Assembly (NCBI RefSeq): GCF_013368755.1
Contig: NC_049565.1
Span: 2,914,001 to 2,978,000 of the forward strand
DNA from: Talaromyces rugulosus
Taxonomy: Eukaryota; Ascomycota; Eurotiomycetes; Eurotiales; Trichocomaceae
Direction: 5' to 3'
DNA: 64,000 nucleotides
Part shown: positions 42,357-52,999 of the stretch, in pieces
Position numbering within the stretch: the stretch's first letter is position 1
Layout of the letters: the number at the start of each line of letters is the position of its first letter
Program-made: the position numbers and the translations under genes
The notes under the pieces: model-generated
Told to the model about the DNA's origin: nothing
Seen by the model: the letters and a program-made list of their open reading frames with translations, nothing else
The model's database searches: none

Positions 42357-44122
42357 ATGCTTAACGAACCCGTATTGGCCCGCTCAAAAGGCCGTGTTGG
42401 CCAGACAAAGTCCAAGAACGGCTGTTTGACTTGCAAGTACGTCTAGCGTCTTTTAATCACCCCGTCGTCCGGCACCCATATCTCACACGCAAAAACAAAA
42501 ACAACAGGATTCGTCGAGTAAAATGCAGCGAAGAGCGGCCGCAGTGCCATCGCTGCACTAGCACCGGCCGTAAATGCGAGTACAAAGCTGTCACAGGCCA
42601 CGATTTTAGGTCATGGAGTCGCAATTCTCCAACTTCCCGGAGCCCGTCAAGTAGCTCGCAGAGTCCGCCGCTGATTGTTGCGTTGGACTCGCATCCGCTA
42701 GCAGCCAACGGGTCCTCCTTTAGGGGTGGTTGCTCGTTGGAGCTACGAGCGTTTGAGTATTTCTTTATGAGGGGGCTTTCGATCTTTCCGAGAGCGACTG
42801 ATAATCGCTTTTGGAAGACGTGTATCTTGCAGGCGTGCCACGCGGAGCCTGTTATTTGGGATGCAGTAAGATTTCAACAACAAACAAAGAAGAAGCTCTC
42901 ACCTAATTTACTGTAGGTGATATCGCTCAGTGCTCTCTTCGAGCACCCGCAGTACTCCAAGGAGCCCGTACGTGGCTTGAGAGGCGCTCCACGCAATAGC
43001 CCAGGAACGCCCGCCAAAGACCCGGCCCATCAGCAAGCGCTGGTGTGGTATAGCCGGTCATTGTCAAAGCTAAGAACAAGCCTCGACAAGGGTATGGTAA
43101 ACGATACCGTTCTGCTGGTCAGCTGTATTCTTTACATCTGCATTGAGCTTTTGCAAGATAATGTGACCGAAGTCCTCCAGCTCTATCATCATGGAACTGG
43201 TATCATGTCGAATCGCAAGGCGGCCTTGATGGAGGAATGCGTTGCGCCTTTGTTCTACAATTTCAGTGCTCTAGCCACCTGCATGGATTATATCCCCACG
43301 GGAGCGGCTGCCCCACAGCTTGAGGCCCTCGAAATATCCGACCGTTTCTCGAGTCTGGAAGAAGCCGAAGTTAACTTGCACCGGTTCCTATCGCGCGGCG
43401 TAACCCACATCCGGGCATCGGAGCAGGTCCTCCTTTTCGAAGAGAACGTCCCGGCAGAGCGAATAGCCAAACTCGAAGCCGAAAAGCAGTTCCTTTGGGA
43501 CGAACTAGCAAAATGGTACCAGACTTTTTGCGCCATGGGCTTCACGCTAGAAAGCAACAATACAACCCCTGCCGAGAAATACGTAACCGCAAAACTCCTC
43601 CAAGCCCATGCGACATTCCGTGTCTCGATAGCGACTTCAATGGTGCTTTCTGAAATGAGGAACGATTCGCTCACAGCCGAGTTTGAGGATATTGTGCGTT
43701 ATGGACGGTTTGGGATCGAGGCAACCCGGTATCCCGATGGAACGCAGCCGCCGTTTTCGTTGGAGACGAGCATGGCGCTGCCGATTTTCGTGTGTGCTAC
43801 AAAGTGTCGCGACTATCGTATTCGTCATCAAGCTTTGGAGCTGCTACAGGAAGCGCCGCCTGTGCAGGGTCTTTGTAATGCGGCAACGCATGCTGTGATG
43901 GCGGCAAAAGTCATTGCACTTGAGGAAGAAGCTGCTGCTGCTGCTGCAGTAGAATTGGTTGACGGGGAAATGTTTATCCCAGAAGAATGCAGAATCTCGC
44001 ATTTTTTTATTAAACCAGGGGAAAGCGAGACTGGTGAGGATATGTGGGTTTTGCAGTATATGAGAAACGTCCCCCGGGAAGACGGCGGGTATCAGATTGT
44101 GACGGATTTGTCGCCTTTTTGA
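42357..44122 (+). CDS. Zn2Cys6 transcription factor
   Basis: Nuclear fungal regulator of 547 residues. Exons are 42357-42436, 42508-42865 and 42917-44122. The zinc cluster at residues 23-50 has exact spacing: GCLTCKIRRVKC, then SEERPQCHRCTSTGRKC, with the first intron inside the Lys codon after CLTC, a common position. A short Ser/Pro-rich linker follows, then the fungal regulator middle region (RAFEYFFMRGLSIF, FWKTCILQACHAEPVIWDAVISLSALFE, HHGTGIMSNRKAALMEE). Alanine run at about residue 485. The target is unknown. It lies divergent to a dienelactone hydrolase. Confidence 0.92.
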
Positions 44123-44468
44123 TTTTGCAGGGAGGTTTGCCAGCTTGAGCTGTTCTTTCTTTCTTTCTTTTCTTTCTTTCTTTTCACAATGAAATGGAGG
44201 CGGACATACGCCTCTATAACCATCACGACAGGTGACTATGACGCACCCGGCTCGATGCAGTGGATATCAACTTGTGCGAGCCACACTTATTATGGACTTT
44301 GAAACAATCCATATATCATCTACACAAGCACCGAGTCCCTAGTATACGATTTGGATATAATCTTTCAATATTGACATTGGATAATGCATGCATATATATA
44401 CAAATAGAGGCATCACGACATTAAATAAAAATACAAATATATATATATATATATATACAACCATTTTT
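44123..44468. other. Convergent 3' region with simple repeats
   Basis: Between the stops of the regulator and the receptor. Contains a (TTTC)n tract at about 44155-44185 and an (AT)n tract at about 44437-44457. No gene. Confidence 0.6.
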
Positions 44469-46042
44469 TCATTCCATCGTCTCAAAATGGCCAGCAGTAG
44501 TAGCACGGTTCCGACTACTGCTACTCAACGACAAGGAGCGGCCACCCCCTTCCACTGCAGGATACGCCGGTTCACTGGTCACTTCAATAGTCGTCTCCTG
44601 GAAAACACGACTGAGATCCGATTCTGGATTGTTAGTATTAGTAGTAGCAGTATTATTATTATTATTATGATGATGATGATGGGCGTTTCTTTCATCATCT
44701 TTGAGTCTGGCAAAGCTTTCGCATGATTCGTTATTGCCATTTTCGACAGAAGGAGAAGAAGCAGTGCGTCTGCGGAAAAAGAAGGGGAGTCGAGCAAAGA
44801 AACCGCCGTTGTTTCTTCTTCTTTTCGATGTGTTTTGATAACGAGATGAAGGCGGGTCAGGGACGAATGTGGTCATGGCGACAACGGTAGCAATATGATT
44901 ACTCCGATAATCATAGTGATGAAACGGATTAAGAGCAGACGAAGTCAAAGTAGAAGGTTGAGGATGCCGAGGATCTGGCGGTGATTGGCGATGATGATGA
45001 TTATGATGATGATTATGATGCTCCACAGTAATTGCCCTCCTCGTAAAAGTATACATCATAACATCAAAAAACCCAGTACTCGTGATCATTGAACCGGCCA
45101 CACAAAAATACGTGACGGATGGGGTGTGGCCCCGTTCTGTTGACATTCGGCCAACGGCTAGTGGTAGCGAGAGCACAACGTAAGCAATGGGATACATGAC
45201 CATGAGATATGTGATTCGGGTAAGACGAGTCAGCGATTGAGCATTGCGGTTTCCGTTTCTGACGGCCATCGACGAGGCGATCTTGCGGCGGAGTTGGATG
45301 AATATGATACCATACAAAACGAGAGTGCAGAACTCGGCCATGAAGATCCAACAGTAGTGGGTCCAGAGGCGGTCTGCTTCGTGTTTGCTATTGAGCCAGC
45401 ACTGTATAACAATGTTAGTATATGAATGGACAGAAAAAAAAAAAAACATACCCATGCACCTGTCGGGGCAAACACCGGGTCTGAGTCGTCCCAATGCGAG
45501 GCTATTGGGATAATGCACATGATAACCATAAACCCCCAGATACTCAGAATCCCAGTAACAAACCACTTGTACTCGATCTTGCGGCCAAAGACAGCCTGCA
45601 TAAACGTATGCGCGGCGATGGCCAGGGCAAACAGCCCGGAACCTGGATCTCCGAGCTGAATAAACAGGCCCTGCACGGCACACACGGCAGACGGCGATTT
45701 GATACTGTTGGTCGCTATCCAATACAGATTCAGCGAAAACGCGCACGACTGGATGAGATCGGCGATGAGTAGGTTGTAGATTAGGATTATGTATTGGTTG
45801 TAGCCCGGGTAGACGTTCCCAAAGCGTCGCCAAAAGACTAGGCGCACGGTCATAAAGATGAACATGCCCAGCGTCGCCACGGCCGAGAGCAGCGCAAATG
45901 CCGAGATAACAATGAGGCCATGGCGATGGTAAGCTGGGAGGGGGTCGATGTTGGGTTCTGAAAAGTCGCGAGCTGCGACTTGTCTGTCGGTGTCGGCAGA
46001 CGACGAGTGCAGTGATGCACTCACTGCGCCGAGAAGCGACAT
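44469..46042 (-). CDS. Git3-like fungal G-protein coupled receptor
   Basis: Seven-helix protein of 507 residues in two exons, 45452-46042 and 44469-45401. The extracellular N-terminus is about 42 residues. Helix 1 LIVISAFALLSAVATLGMFI; then VYPGYNQYIILIYNLLIADLIQ (helix 2), a Cys before helix 3 (SAVCAVQGLFIQLGDPG), GLFALAIAAHTFMQAVFG and WFVTGILSIWGFMVIMCIIP. The second exon resumes at CWLNSKHEADRLWTHYCWIF. Helices 6-7 are YLMVMYPIAYVVLSLPLAVG and TYFCVAGSMITSTGFFDVMMY. The arrangement resembles the Git3/Gpr1-type carbon-sensing class, though subclass is uncertain. The long cytoplasmic tail has His/Asn repeats encoded by ATG/ATT triplet repeats on the plus strand. The unspliced frame continues through part of the intron, so frame alone misleads. 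Confidence 0.85.
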
Positions 46043-47103
46043 TGCCTGTAGTATCTCCTATTCTCCATGGAGAATATCGTTGATGTGTAGTAGGAGTAGG
46101 AGTAGTAGTAGTGGTAGTGACTGTGTCGATGCATCAAGTGATCAAGTGGTGTGGAGGAGGGGAGTTTGAGACGAGAGAAAGTCGGGCAGGAGGAGAGAAG
46201 AACGAAAGATACGACACTCCTCTCTGTCCAGCCAAGAAACAAGAATTGGAGATCTCCACGATTAGACTTTTTTTTTTTTCCCTTCTCCAGTCTTCGTTTT
46301 TGGGAAAACCAGCGGGTCTGGACTGCCATGGACATTTCCGTTTTTGGATGATTTTCTCGTATTCACTACTCATGCCAAGACAAACTGCTTGCAGTGGCTG
46401 AATCATTAAATCCCCAGGGGGAAACAGTGTGGGATTCGTCTGACGACGGTGGACACGATACATTGCCACATGGCGTATCCTCGCAGCTGGCGTCAACGCT
46501 TCTGCAGGAGATTCAGCATGACACGCAGCAGTCGTGGATAAAATTAATCCAGCCTCGTATCGCCTTTCGTGTTCACGATAATCCAGCCCCGCAGTGACCG
46601 AAGACGCTTTTTATTATTGGCTGGCTTGGGGGGGGATCTGCCAAACTTTATTTGCTGGGTGACACTGGTTATATTTGGCATATTAATTGTCTGCCTGTCA
46701 GGTGGTAATAATAATTATAGCTTAGTGTTTACGATGTAGTATGTACTGTGTTGGTCAGTGCAGTGTTGATTTTCCACTGTAGATAGTGACACATTGGTAC
46801 CAGGATGTATTAGTTGATTGGATATACATATGCTGTATATATATATATATATATATACATACACACATATATACATGTATACATGCGATATAAAGTAGAA
46901 CACTTGGTATAAACTAGAATACGAAGCCTCAGGCACCAACGCGGCCCGTGTTTGCGGCGATGCCCAAGCCACGTCACATGTGCGCGCGAAACGAAATTCT
47001 AGCCTCGTCTGAGAGATGCCAAATATCAGTCTGTCTGTCCCTGCCCCATCATTGCATTTCCGACCGCCGCCTCGTCTCAGTTTTTCGAGTGATTGATTGA
47101 TTG
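46043..47103. promoter_or_regulatory. Divergent promoter region
   Basis: Between the receptor start (minus) and the WW-domain gene start (plus). Contains repeated AGTAGT/AGGAGT triplets at 46087-46118 and an (AT)n tract at about 46836-46856. Open frames here are not supported. Confidence 0.5.
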
Positions 47104-48905
47104 ATGGCTCAAGACGCTCCCCAGGACAGCGCGGGGCCCTCGTCTCCACCTCCGCAACTGCCCGACGGATGGTCAGTTTGCTTCACTCTTCCAGTCCACT
47201 TTTTGACGCGATACCAACTTGAACGCCTAGCTAATATAAAGTTTGTGGGTGACAAACAGGCTCGCGCAGTGGGAAGGCGTTTCGCGAAAGTGGTACTTTG
47301 TCCAACGCGCCACGGGCAAGTCGCAATGGGAAATCCCAACAGAACCCGTTATCCTCACCCCCTCTACGACCCCCGGTTCGATCGGTGCTGGTCCAACCCA
47401 GGCTCCTCGAGGGATTTCGCCGGCAGTCTCGCCAATTGAAGGCATGAACTATGCTGCCAACAGGGGCATTTTCAGCCACTCGACCGAGAGAGCCGGTTTA
47501 TCTGTACGATTCCGTAAACAAACGATCCGACAAACTGATAAACTGACATGGGAATAGGGTCTCCTTGGCTCTCACGGCAGCGGCGGCGGAGGAGGTGGTC
47601 TGACGCAACTGGCTGATCGCATGTTCAGTAAAATATCAAAGGAATTCATGCCTGCGAAGCAAGGTGCCAACGCATATCAGCAATTCCCGCCGGGTCACCC
47701 GAACCATCCAGCCTCACAAAACGCGTATGGGCAGGCTGGGAGACCGCAGTTCCAGGTACTTGAAAAGGGATGGAGTTTCTGTTTGCTCTGTAAGCTGACT
47801 CACTGAATAGTCTGCAAACCCGTATGGCTATGCTTCGATCGGCCAAACTGGCAATTATGCCGGCGATGTACCGCAATACTATCCTCAAGGTCAAGCTCCA
47901 GCCCAAGGCCAACCCATGTCCCCGAGCACATTCCACCAGTCTCAGGGGATCCATCCAGACTATTCCCAGCATCAGTACCCGAATCAACCGGCAATGACTC
48001 CTCAGTTTTCTCCCGTTAGCCCCGCATCACAACACTCATGGCACCAGCAGCCTCCTCCGGGTTATCCCCCTGCCTACCAAGTTCCTGAGATGCAGGGAAG
48101 TATAGACGGCAGTCAAGTGTCCGTGTCGCCCGTTGGTCAACAACCGCAATGGCAATTGGGCCCGCAGCCTACTATACCCCACGCGACAAAGCCTACAGTG
48201 AATCATCTGCAACAGCAGAACTCCAACCATCCTGCTCCTCACGCTAGCCAGCCACAGTTTCATAATCCCCCCGTGTCTCATCAACAGAACCCTCAACAGC
48301 CGAACCAATTTACGGGAAATCCGTACCAACAGGGCCATCCTATATACGAAGCGCCTGGTGATATTCAACAGATGGTTAGACCGCCAAGTCAAAGTCATCC
48401 AGAACCTCCACAACAGCAACAAATGGCCAACATGTACCACCAAAACCCTCAACATGGCTCACAGCACAGCACACCCTTTACGCCAGGAAGCGGGGGAATA
48501 CATGCGCCTCCAGTTGTCGCATCAAACTTTGCCAACAACTCATCCATGACGTCTCTGAGCGGTTCAAACATAAACCCACAACAAGGAAACCTATCACACC
48601 ACCCTAGCTTGGCATCGCTATCTAGCAACCATCCGTCAACCAACAGACCGGCAAACTCCTTTATTGCTGAGCTGCCGGACAATCAAGTCGGAGTGAGCCA
48701 GCCCACGAGCCAACCCAACAATCTACCGCATATGAACCAACCTCCGCCGAATGGCATTGTTTCCGAACTACCCGGTTCAGAGCCCATACGACACACGCCC
48801 ACTGATTCTCAATTTGTGAGCGGACCATGGGCATCGCCTCCAGCAGGCGCAAACCAGTACCCGCCACAAAATCGATTTAACAATGGCAGTGGATTTTCAC
48901 GATGA
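47104..48905 (+). CDS. WW-domain protein with Gln/Pro-rich tail
   Basis: Four exons, 47104-47171, 47260-47503, 47558-47755 and 47811-48905, give 534 residues. A WW domain spans residues about 19-48: LPDGWLAQWEGVSRKWYF and GKSQWEIPTEP, with both signature tryptophans and the terminal Pro. The first Trp codon is split by intron 1. A glycine run (GSGGGGGGL) follows. The last 380 residues are rich in Gln, Pro, His, Asn and Ser and are likely disordered. WW domains bind proline-rich ligands; candidate settings are RNA polymerase II CTD or ubiquitin-ligase adaptors, but I cannot choose. Confidence 0.88.
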
Positions 48906-49405
48906 AATGTTGCTACTATTTCACGAATGATGCGAATCCATGTTTGATGTAGTCACGACTTGTCTTTTAATTTTCCTTCAGTTTTTCTTCTTCTAGCCCT
49001 TCTTTTTTTCCTTCATCTGATTCTTTTTTGCTTGGTGCCAAGACTTGATGATGCAAATGATATCCTGAAAATGTTAAACTGGGCGGTTGGGTGATTTTTT
49101 TTATTGTGTTTTAGATAGCTTGGAAGCCCAAGTTTGGATAAGCTGGGTACTGAATTTATTCGTTTTATCCTACGTTTCTGATTCTATATACAGTAATCTT
49201 GTATCCGATCGTTCATTGGCCGGTCCGTTAAGTGGGGCTGCATACAGGCGGTGAAAGATCCAAAAAAGTTCTGCCGCCGGGATCGATAGCCCAGAAAAAA
49301 AAAATACCGATTATCTCTTCTCGAATAGAAATTCGTCGCATTGCCTTTTTTGCATTTTTTTTCTCTCAAAAGCTTGCGTATCATTCGCAAGCAATTGAAG
49401 CAAAA
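48906..49405. promoter_or_regulatory. Tandem intergenic region
   Basis: 3' flank of the WW gene and promoter of BRX1. T-rich tracts near 48970-49025. No gene seen. Confidence 0.45.
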
Positions 49406-50605
49406 ATGGCGTCCGTCTACAAATCCATCTCGAAAAAGAAGCTAGAGCGCCCTGTGGCTGAGGACGACGAGGATATCGATATGGAGGATCTGCTTGATGA
49501 GGATCTCAGCGATGATACCGACAGTGACGAAGAAGATGATGAAGAAGAAGAAGATGAGGAAGAGGCTGGTGGAGTCAGAGTCAATGGAGCCAAAAGCGAT
49601 GGGACGATGCCCAAGAGCCGTGTTCTGATGCTCACCTCGAGAGGAGTTACGCACCGGTAAGGATGACTTTTTTTTTTTTTTTGCTTTACGAGTTTTTTTT
49701 TAATTAAATATATTTTCTACAGACAACGACATCTTCTTTCCGACATGACCGCACTGCTTCCTCACGCACACAAGGAGAATAAATTGGACACAAAGAAGAG
49801 CGGCGGATACAACAATCTTCTCAACTCTCTTGCCGAACTGCACTCGTGCAACGTCGTCTTTTTCCTCGAGGCTCGCAAACGCGGCCAGGATTTGTACCTG
49901 TGGCTGGCACGCCCACCCAACGGCCCCACGATCAAATTCTCCATCACCAATTTGCACACCATGGGCGAAATGGGTACGGGCTTTGCAGGAAACTGTCTCA
50001 AGGGTGGCCGCGGTATTGTTGTTTTCGACAAGTCGTTTGATGCAAATGGACCAGAGGTTGGGTCTGCCAATGGTACAGAGTATCGGGGCCTCATTAGGGA
50101 GATGCTGCGCAAAGTCTTTTGCGTGCCCAAGCGCGGCGTCAGAGGTATGAAGCCGTTTGTTGATCGTATTATTGGCATTTTTGGTGTCGATGGGAAGATC
50201 TGGATCAGAGTTTATGAGATTCGAGAGTCGGACAGCAACTCCAAGAGCAACAAGCCTGAAGAAGCAGACGGGAAAGAAAAGAAGGATGATGAGAAAAAGA
50301 AGCCCAAGTCATCGTCCAAGAGCAAGGATGGCTTGCCCGATGTCTCGCTCGTCGAGGTTGGCCCCCGCCTTGTCTTGACCCCGATCGTTATTCTCGAAGG
50401 TAGCTTTGGTGGACCAGTCATCTACGAGAACAAGGAATATGTCAGTCCCAACCAAGTCCGTCGCGACGTCCGTCTTGAAAAGGCAAGCCGCTACGCCCAG
50501 CGCCGGGATACACAGACGGATCATTTGGCCAAAAAGTCGACATTGGGCTTGGGCCGAGAAGGGAAGAAGAGAGATGCGCTGGACACGAGAGAAGTGTTTG
50601 GTTAA
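49406..50605 (+). CDS. brx1: Ribosome biogenesis protein BRX1
   Basis: Nucleolar Brix-domain factor needed for 60S subunit assembly (early pre-60S, with Ebp2 in yeast). Exons 49406-49656 and 49723-50605 give 377 residues. Residues 18-53 form an acidic Asp/Glu tract. The Brix domain starts at SRVLMLTSRGVTHRQRHLL, continues through MTALLPHAHKENKLD, CNVVFFLEARKRGQDLYLW, and IKFSITNLHTMGEMGT, and ends near RIIGIFGVDGKIWIRVYEI. A lysine-rich insert (KKDDEKKKPKSSSKSK) precedes VGPRLVLTPIVILEGSFGGP. Full length. The ATG at 49406 is the first that gives the family start. Confidence 0.95.
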
Positions 50606-51319
50606 AAATTGTGACTTTGTGTGCTGTAATACGTTTCCCTCGAGAATTATGCATTATTTCAGATGTGATATCAGTATTCATGTATGCTGGTTCGGCGTTT
50701 TCTGGAGTTACGATACATGATGAATCAAAAGCTATATATTTTTTTTCATCCCCAAAACTTAGTTATCAAGTATTTTTGTAGTCGGCATGTGTATAAACGT
50801 AGTCTGGTAGTTACTGAAGTTGATGGTGATAGTGGTGGCTGGCTTACATAAACAGTCCGTATAAATATGGCCATTCGCCCCAACCTCCCTGTTGTTTTCT
50901 ACACACCAACTCACCATGGCTGTCCATATTATCAGCAGTCCTTTTGGACTGCAGGGCCGGTATGCCCAGGAAAACACTACTTCCACTACTCTTTTTCAAT
51001 CCGAAACACTTGGAAGCCCCAAAGAAGGGGTCATCGTCCTGTAGACCGTCACGCGCCTCGACGACGACGTGAGCACTTGTGTATTCGCGTTGTCGACTTT
51101 TTTTTTTTTCCTGCTACGAATCAGCTACACCATCTAGACCTTTTATTTGAATGATTTTATTCTCAAAACACAATCATTCCGTCCAGTTCGATTGAAAGAC
51201 GCTTTTTAGAGCTAGCTATCAAGTTACAATACACCAGATCCCGAGGTAAGAGCTTCCTGATCGGCGGAGTTGATTGTGTACTAATGAAATGAATCCGCGA
51301 CAGTTTATAATATTTCCCG
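50606..51319. other. Tandem intergenic region
   Basis: 3' flank of BRX1 and promoter of the F-box gene. It contains a TATA box (50860-50867) followed by a small open frame (separate entry) and a possible donor/acceptor pair (GTGAGC near 51071, acceptor ending near 51124 after an 11-T run). Confidence 0.45.
50916..51044 (+). CDS. Possible small peptide gene (42 aa)
   Basis: An ATG in good context (TCACCATGG) lies 56 bp after TATAAATA. It opens a 42-residue frame starting MAVHIISSPFGLQGRY and ending EGVIVL. No family is recognised, and no signal peptide is obvious. The combination of TATA box, pyrimidine-rich leader and start context is better than random, but the frame is short. It could also be the first exon of a gene whose second exon I cannot place. 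Confidence 0.3.
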   Translation: MAVHIISSPFGLQGRYAQENTTSTTLFQSETLGSPKEGVIVL

Positions 51320-52459
51320 ATGAATTTACACAATCTCCCCACGGAGCTTTTGCTCCAAGTTTTCCGTTCTTGCGATTCGATTTCCGACGTCCTGCACCTG
51401 GCCGCCACCAACCACCGGCTTCATCGCGTTCTGGCCTCGTCATCAAAGCTGCCGATCCTCATGAGAGTCGCCAATACCGAATTCGGCCCCTTGCACGATA
51501 TCATCCAGATAGTAACCCAGAACGCGAGCCAACCGGCACATCTTGTGCGTGAAGCATCTCTATCCGATGCCCTCTTCAAACAGATCGTCCAAGTTGGCCG
51601 CGTTGCGCAGAAATGGGAAGCGATATACCCCGTGAAGAAATGGAAAAACGATTACGAATATCGTCGCCTGTTGACCAGCGAAGAGCGGTTTCGGTTGCGT
51701 CGCGCAATCTATCGGCTGTGGCTTTATAATCGTTCCTTTCATGTCGATCAGTTTGATCGCTTTTCGCGCCGGTTGCGAAATGTCGTGGTGGAGAGGGCGC
51801 AGTTGTTGCATAATTGGTCGACGGAGGAGCTCGCTGAGATTGAGGATGTGCGCATGGTGATTCGAGATGTTGTGCAGAACCATATTTGTCCGAGTAACGG
51901 CAATATTCAGCGCAAGTTTCACAAACGATATCCGGAAAACGTGCACCCGCTGTCGTTTAACATTCATCTCAACTATCGTCCCCCTGAGCGGTCTGGTTTA
52001 TCTAGCGGTACTGGTAGTAGTAGTAGTTACTTTGGCCGGTTCGAGAACAACAACAACAGTCCAATAACAACAACCCACGACAACAACAACAACAGCACCG
52101 CATTTTATCACACTCACTACAGCCCTGCTTCTTCATCCCTACCCAAACAGTCCCTAGCATCCAAACTCCGCTCCGACCCCTTCCACGATCCCGGCCAAGA
52201 AGGCTGGGGCGACGAGATTCCGCACTACTACATTGTGCAAGACATGCTCAAGCTCGACCCTGCCCAAATCCTGTGGCTGCGTGACCATGCCCCGCTCAAG
52301 GAACATGTCGAAGATTATGTGCAGTCCCTGGGTGACTGGTTTCGAAATAATGGCGAGACGTTTACCGATACCTTGGTGTGGGTGATGAATGAGCGTGGTG
52401 AGAATGCAGAGGAGTTTAAGATGGCGATTGAAGAGCGTGATTTGGGTATTGTTGCGTGA
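51320..52459 (+). CDS. F-box protein
   Basis: Single-exon, 379-residue protein. The F-box is at the very N-terminus, MNLHNLPTELLLQVFRSCDS followed by ISDVLHLAATNHRLHRVL, the Skp1-binding segment of SCF ubiquitin ligases. The central region has a conserved-looking helical block (RFRLRRAIYRLWLYNRSFH, NVVVERAQLLHNW) and the C-terminal block LKEHVEDYVQSLGDWF. Between them is a low-complexity Ser/Thr/Asn/His insert (about residues 225-275) encoded by AAC repeats. The substrate is unknown. Confidence 0.88.
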   Translation: MNLHNLPTELLLQVFRSCDSISDVLHLAATNHRLHRVLASSSKLPILMRVANTEFGPLHDIIQIVTQNASQPAHLVREASLSDALFKQIVQVGRVAQKWEAIYPVKKWKNDYEYRRLLTSEERFRLRRAIYRLWLYNRSFHVDQFDRFSRRLRNVVVERAQLLHNWSTEELAEIEDVRMVIRDVVQNHICPSNGNIQRKFHKRYPENVHPLSFNIHLNYRPPERSGLSSGTGSSSSYFGRFENNNNSPITTTHDNNNNSTAFYHTHYSPASSSLPKQSLASKLRSDPFHDPGQEGWGDEIPHYYIVQDMLKLDPAQILWLRDHAPLKEHVEDYVQSLGDWFRNNGETFTDTLVWVMNERGENAEEFKMAIEERDLGIVA

Positions 52460-52931
52460 GATGAATTCTTTCTCCAGCTTTTTTTCAGTTGACAATTTTT
52501 CTTTTCAAATAAATAGATACTTTTTTTTGCTTTCCATTTTTTTTTTTTTTTTTGGTTGCTAATTTCTTACTATTATAACTTCAATATTAATACTCCATAT
52601 ATGGTCGTGAGTCACTATCAAAGTCTCGTAAATACATATGAAGTGATTGATAAATATTCTTCACACATCTGCTGCCATCGCCATGAGCCTTGCAAATAAT
52701 AATCTGATATTGAAAACGCCGTCATTTCCATGCTTGATGACTTTCCTTGGACTAAACTTTCCTTCAACCGTAGAATAACGATCTAAATAGTACAGGATCA
52801 ACTATGGAGTAGAACAAAAACTCCTATGAAAAAAGAAAAATTACTCCCTTCGCTCCCTTTTTTTTTCTCCCTAATAAAACTCCCAACAATAAATTCAAGA
52901 TAAAATAATAACAATTTGATGGAGGAAAATG

Positions 52932-52963
<32 letters not shown>

Positions 52964-52999
52964 GGACGGACGAAAATGAGAAAGAAAATAAGAAACACC
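52460..52999. other. Convergent 3' region with homopolymers
   Basis: Between the stops of two F-box genes that face each other. AT-rich with T15-type runs near 52538-52553 and a 31-bp A run (separate entry). No gene. Confidence 0.55.
52932..52962. repeat. Homopolymer A31
   Basis: Thirty-one consecutive A on the plus strand, 38 bp past the stop of the minus-strand F-box/LRR gene, where it reads as T31 in the transcript. Exact length is unsafe in assemblies. Confidence 0.9.

Noticed and set aside
44469..45833. Minus frame of 454 codons in the second receptor
   Set aside because: Its first half is out of the receptor frame; the correct first exon is 45452-46042.
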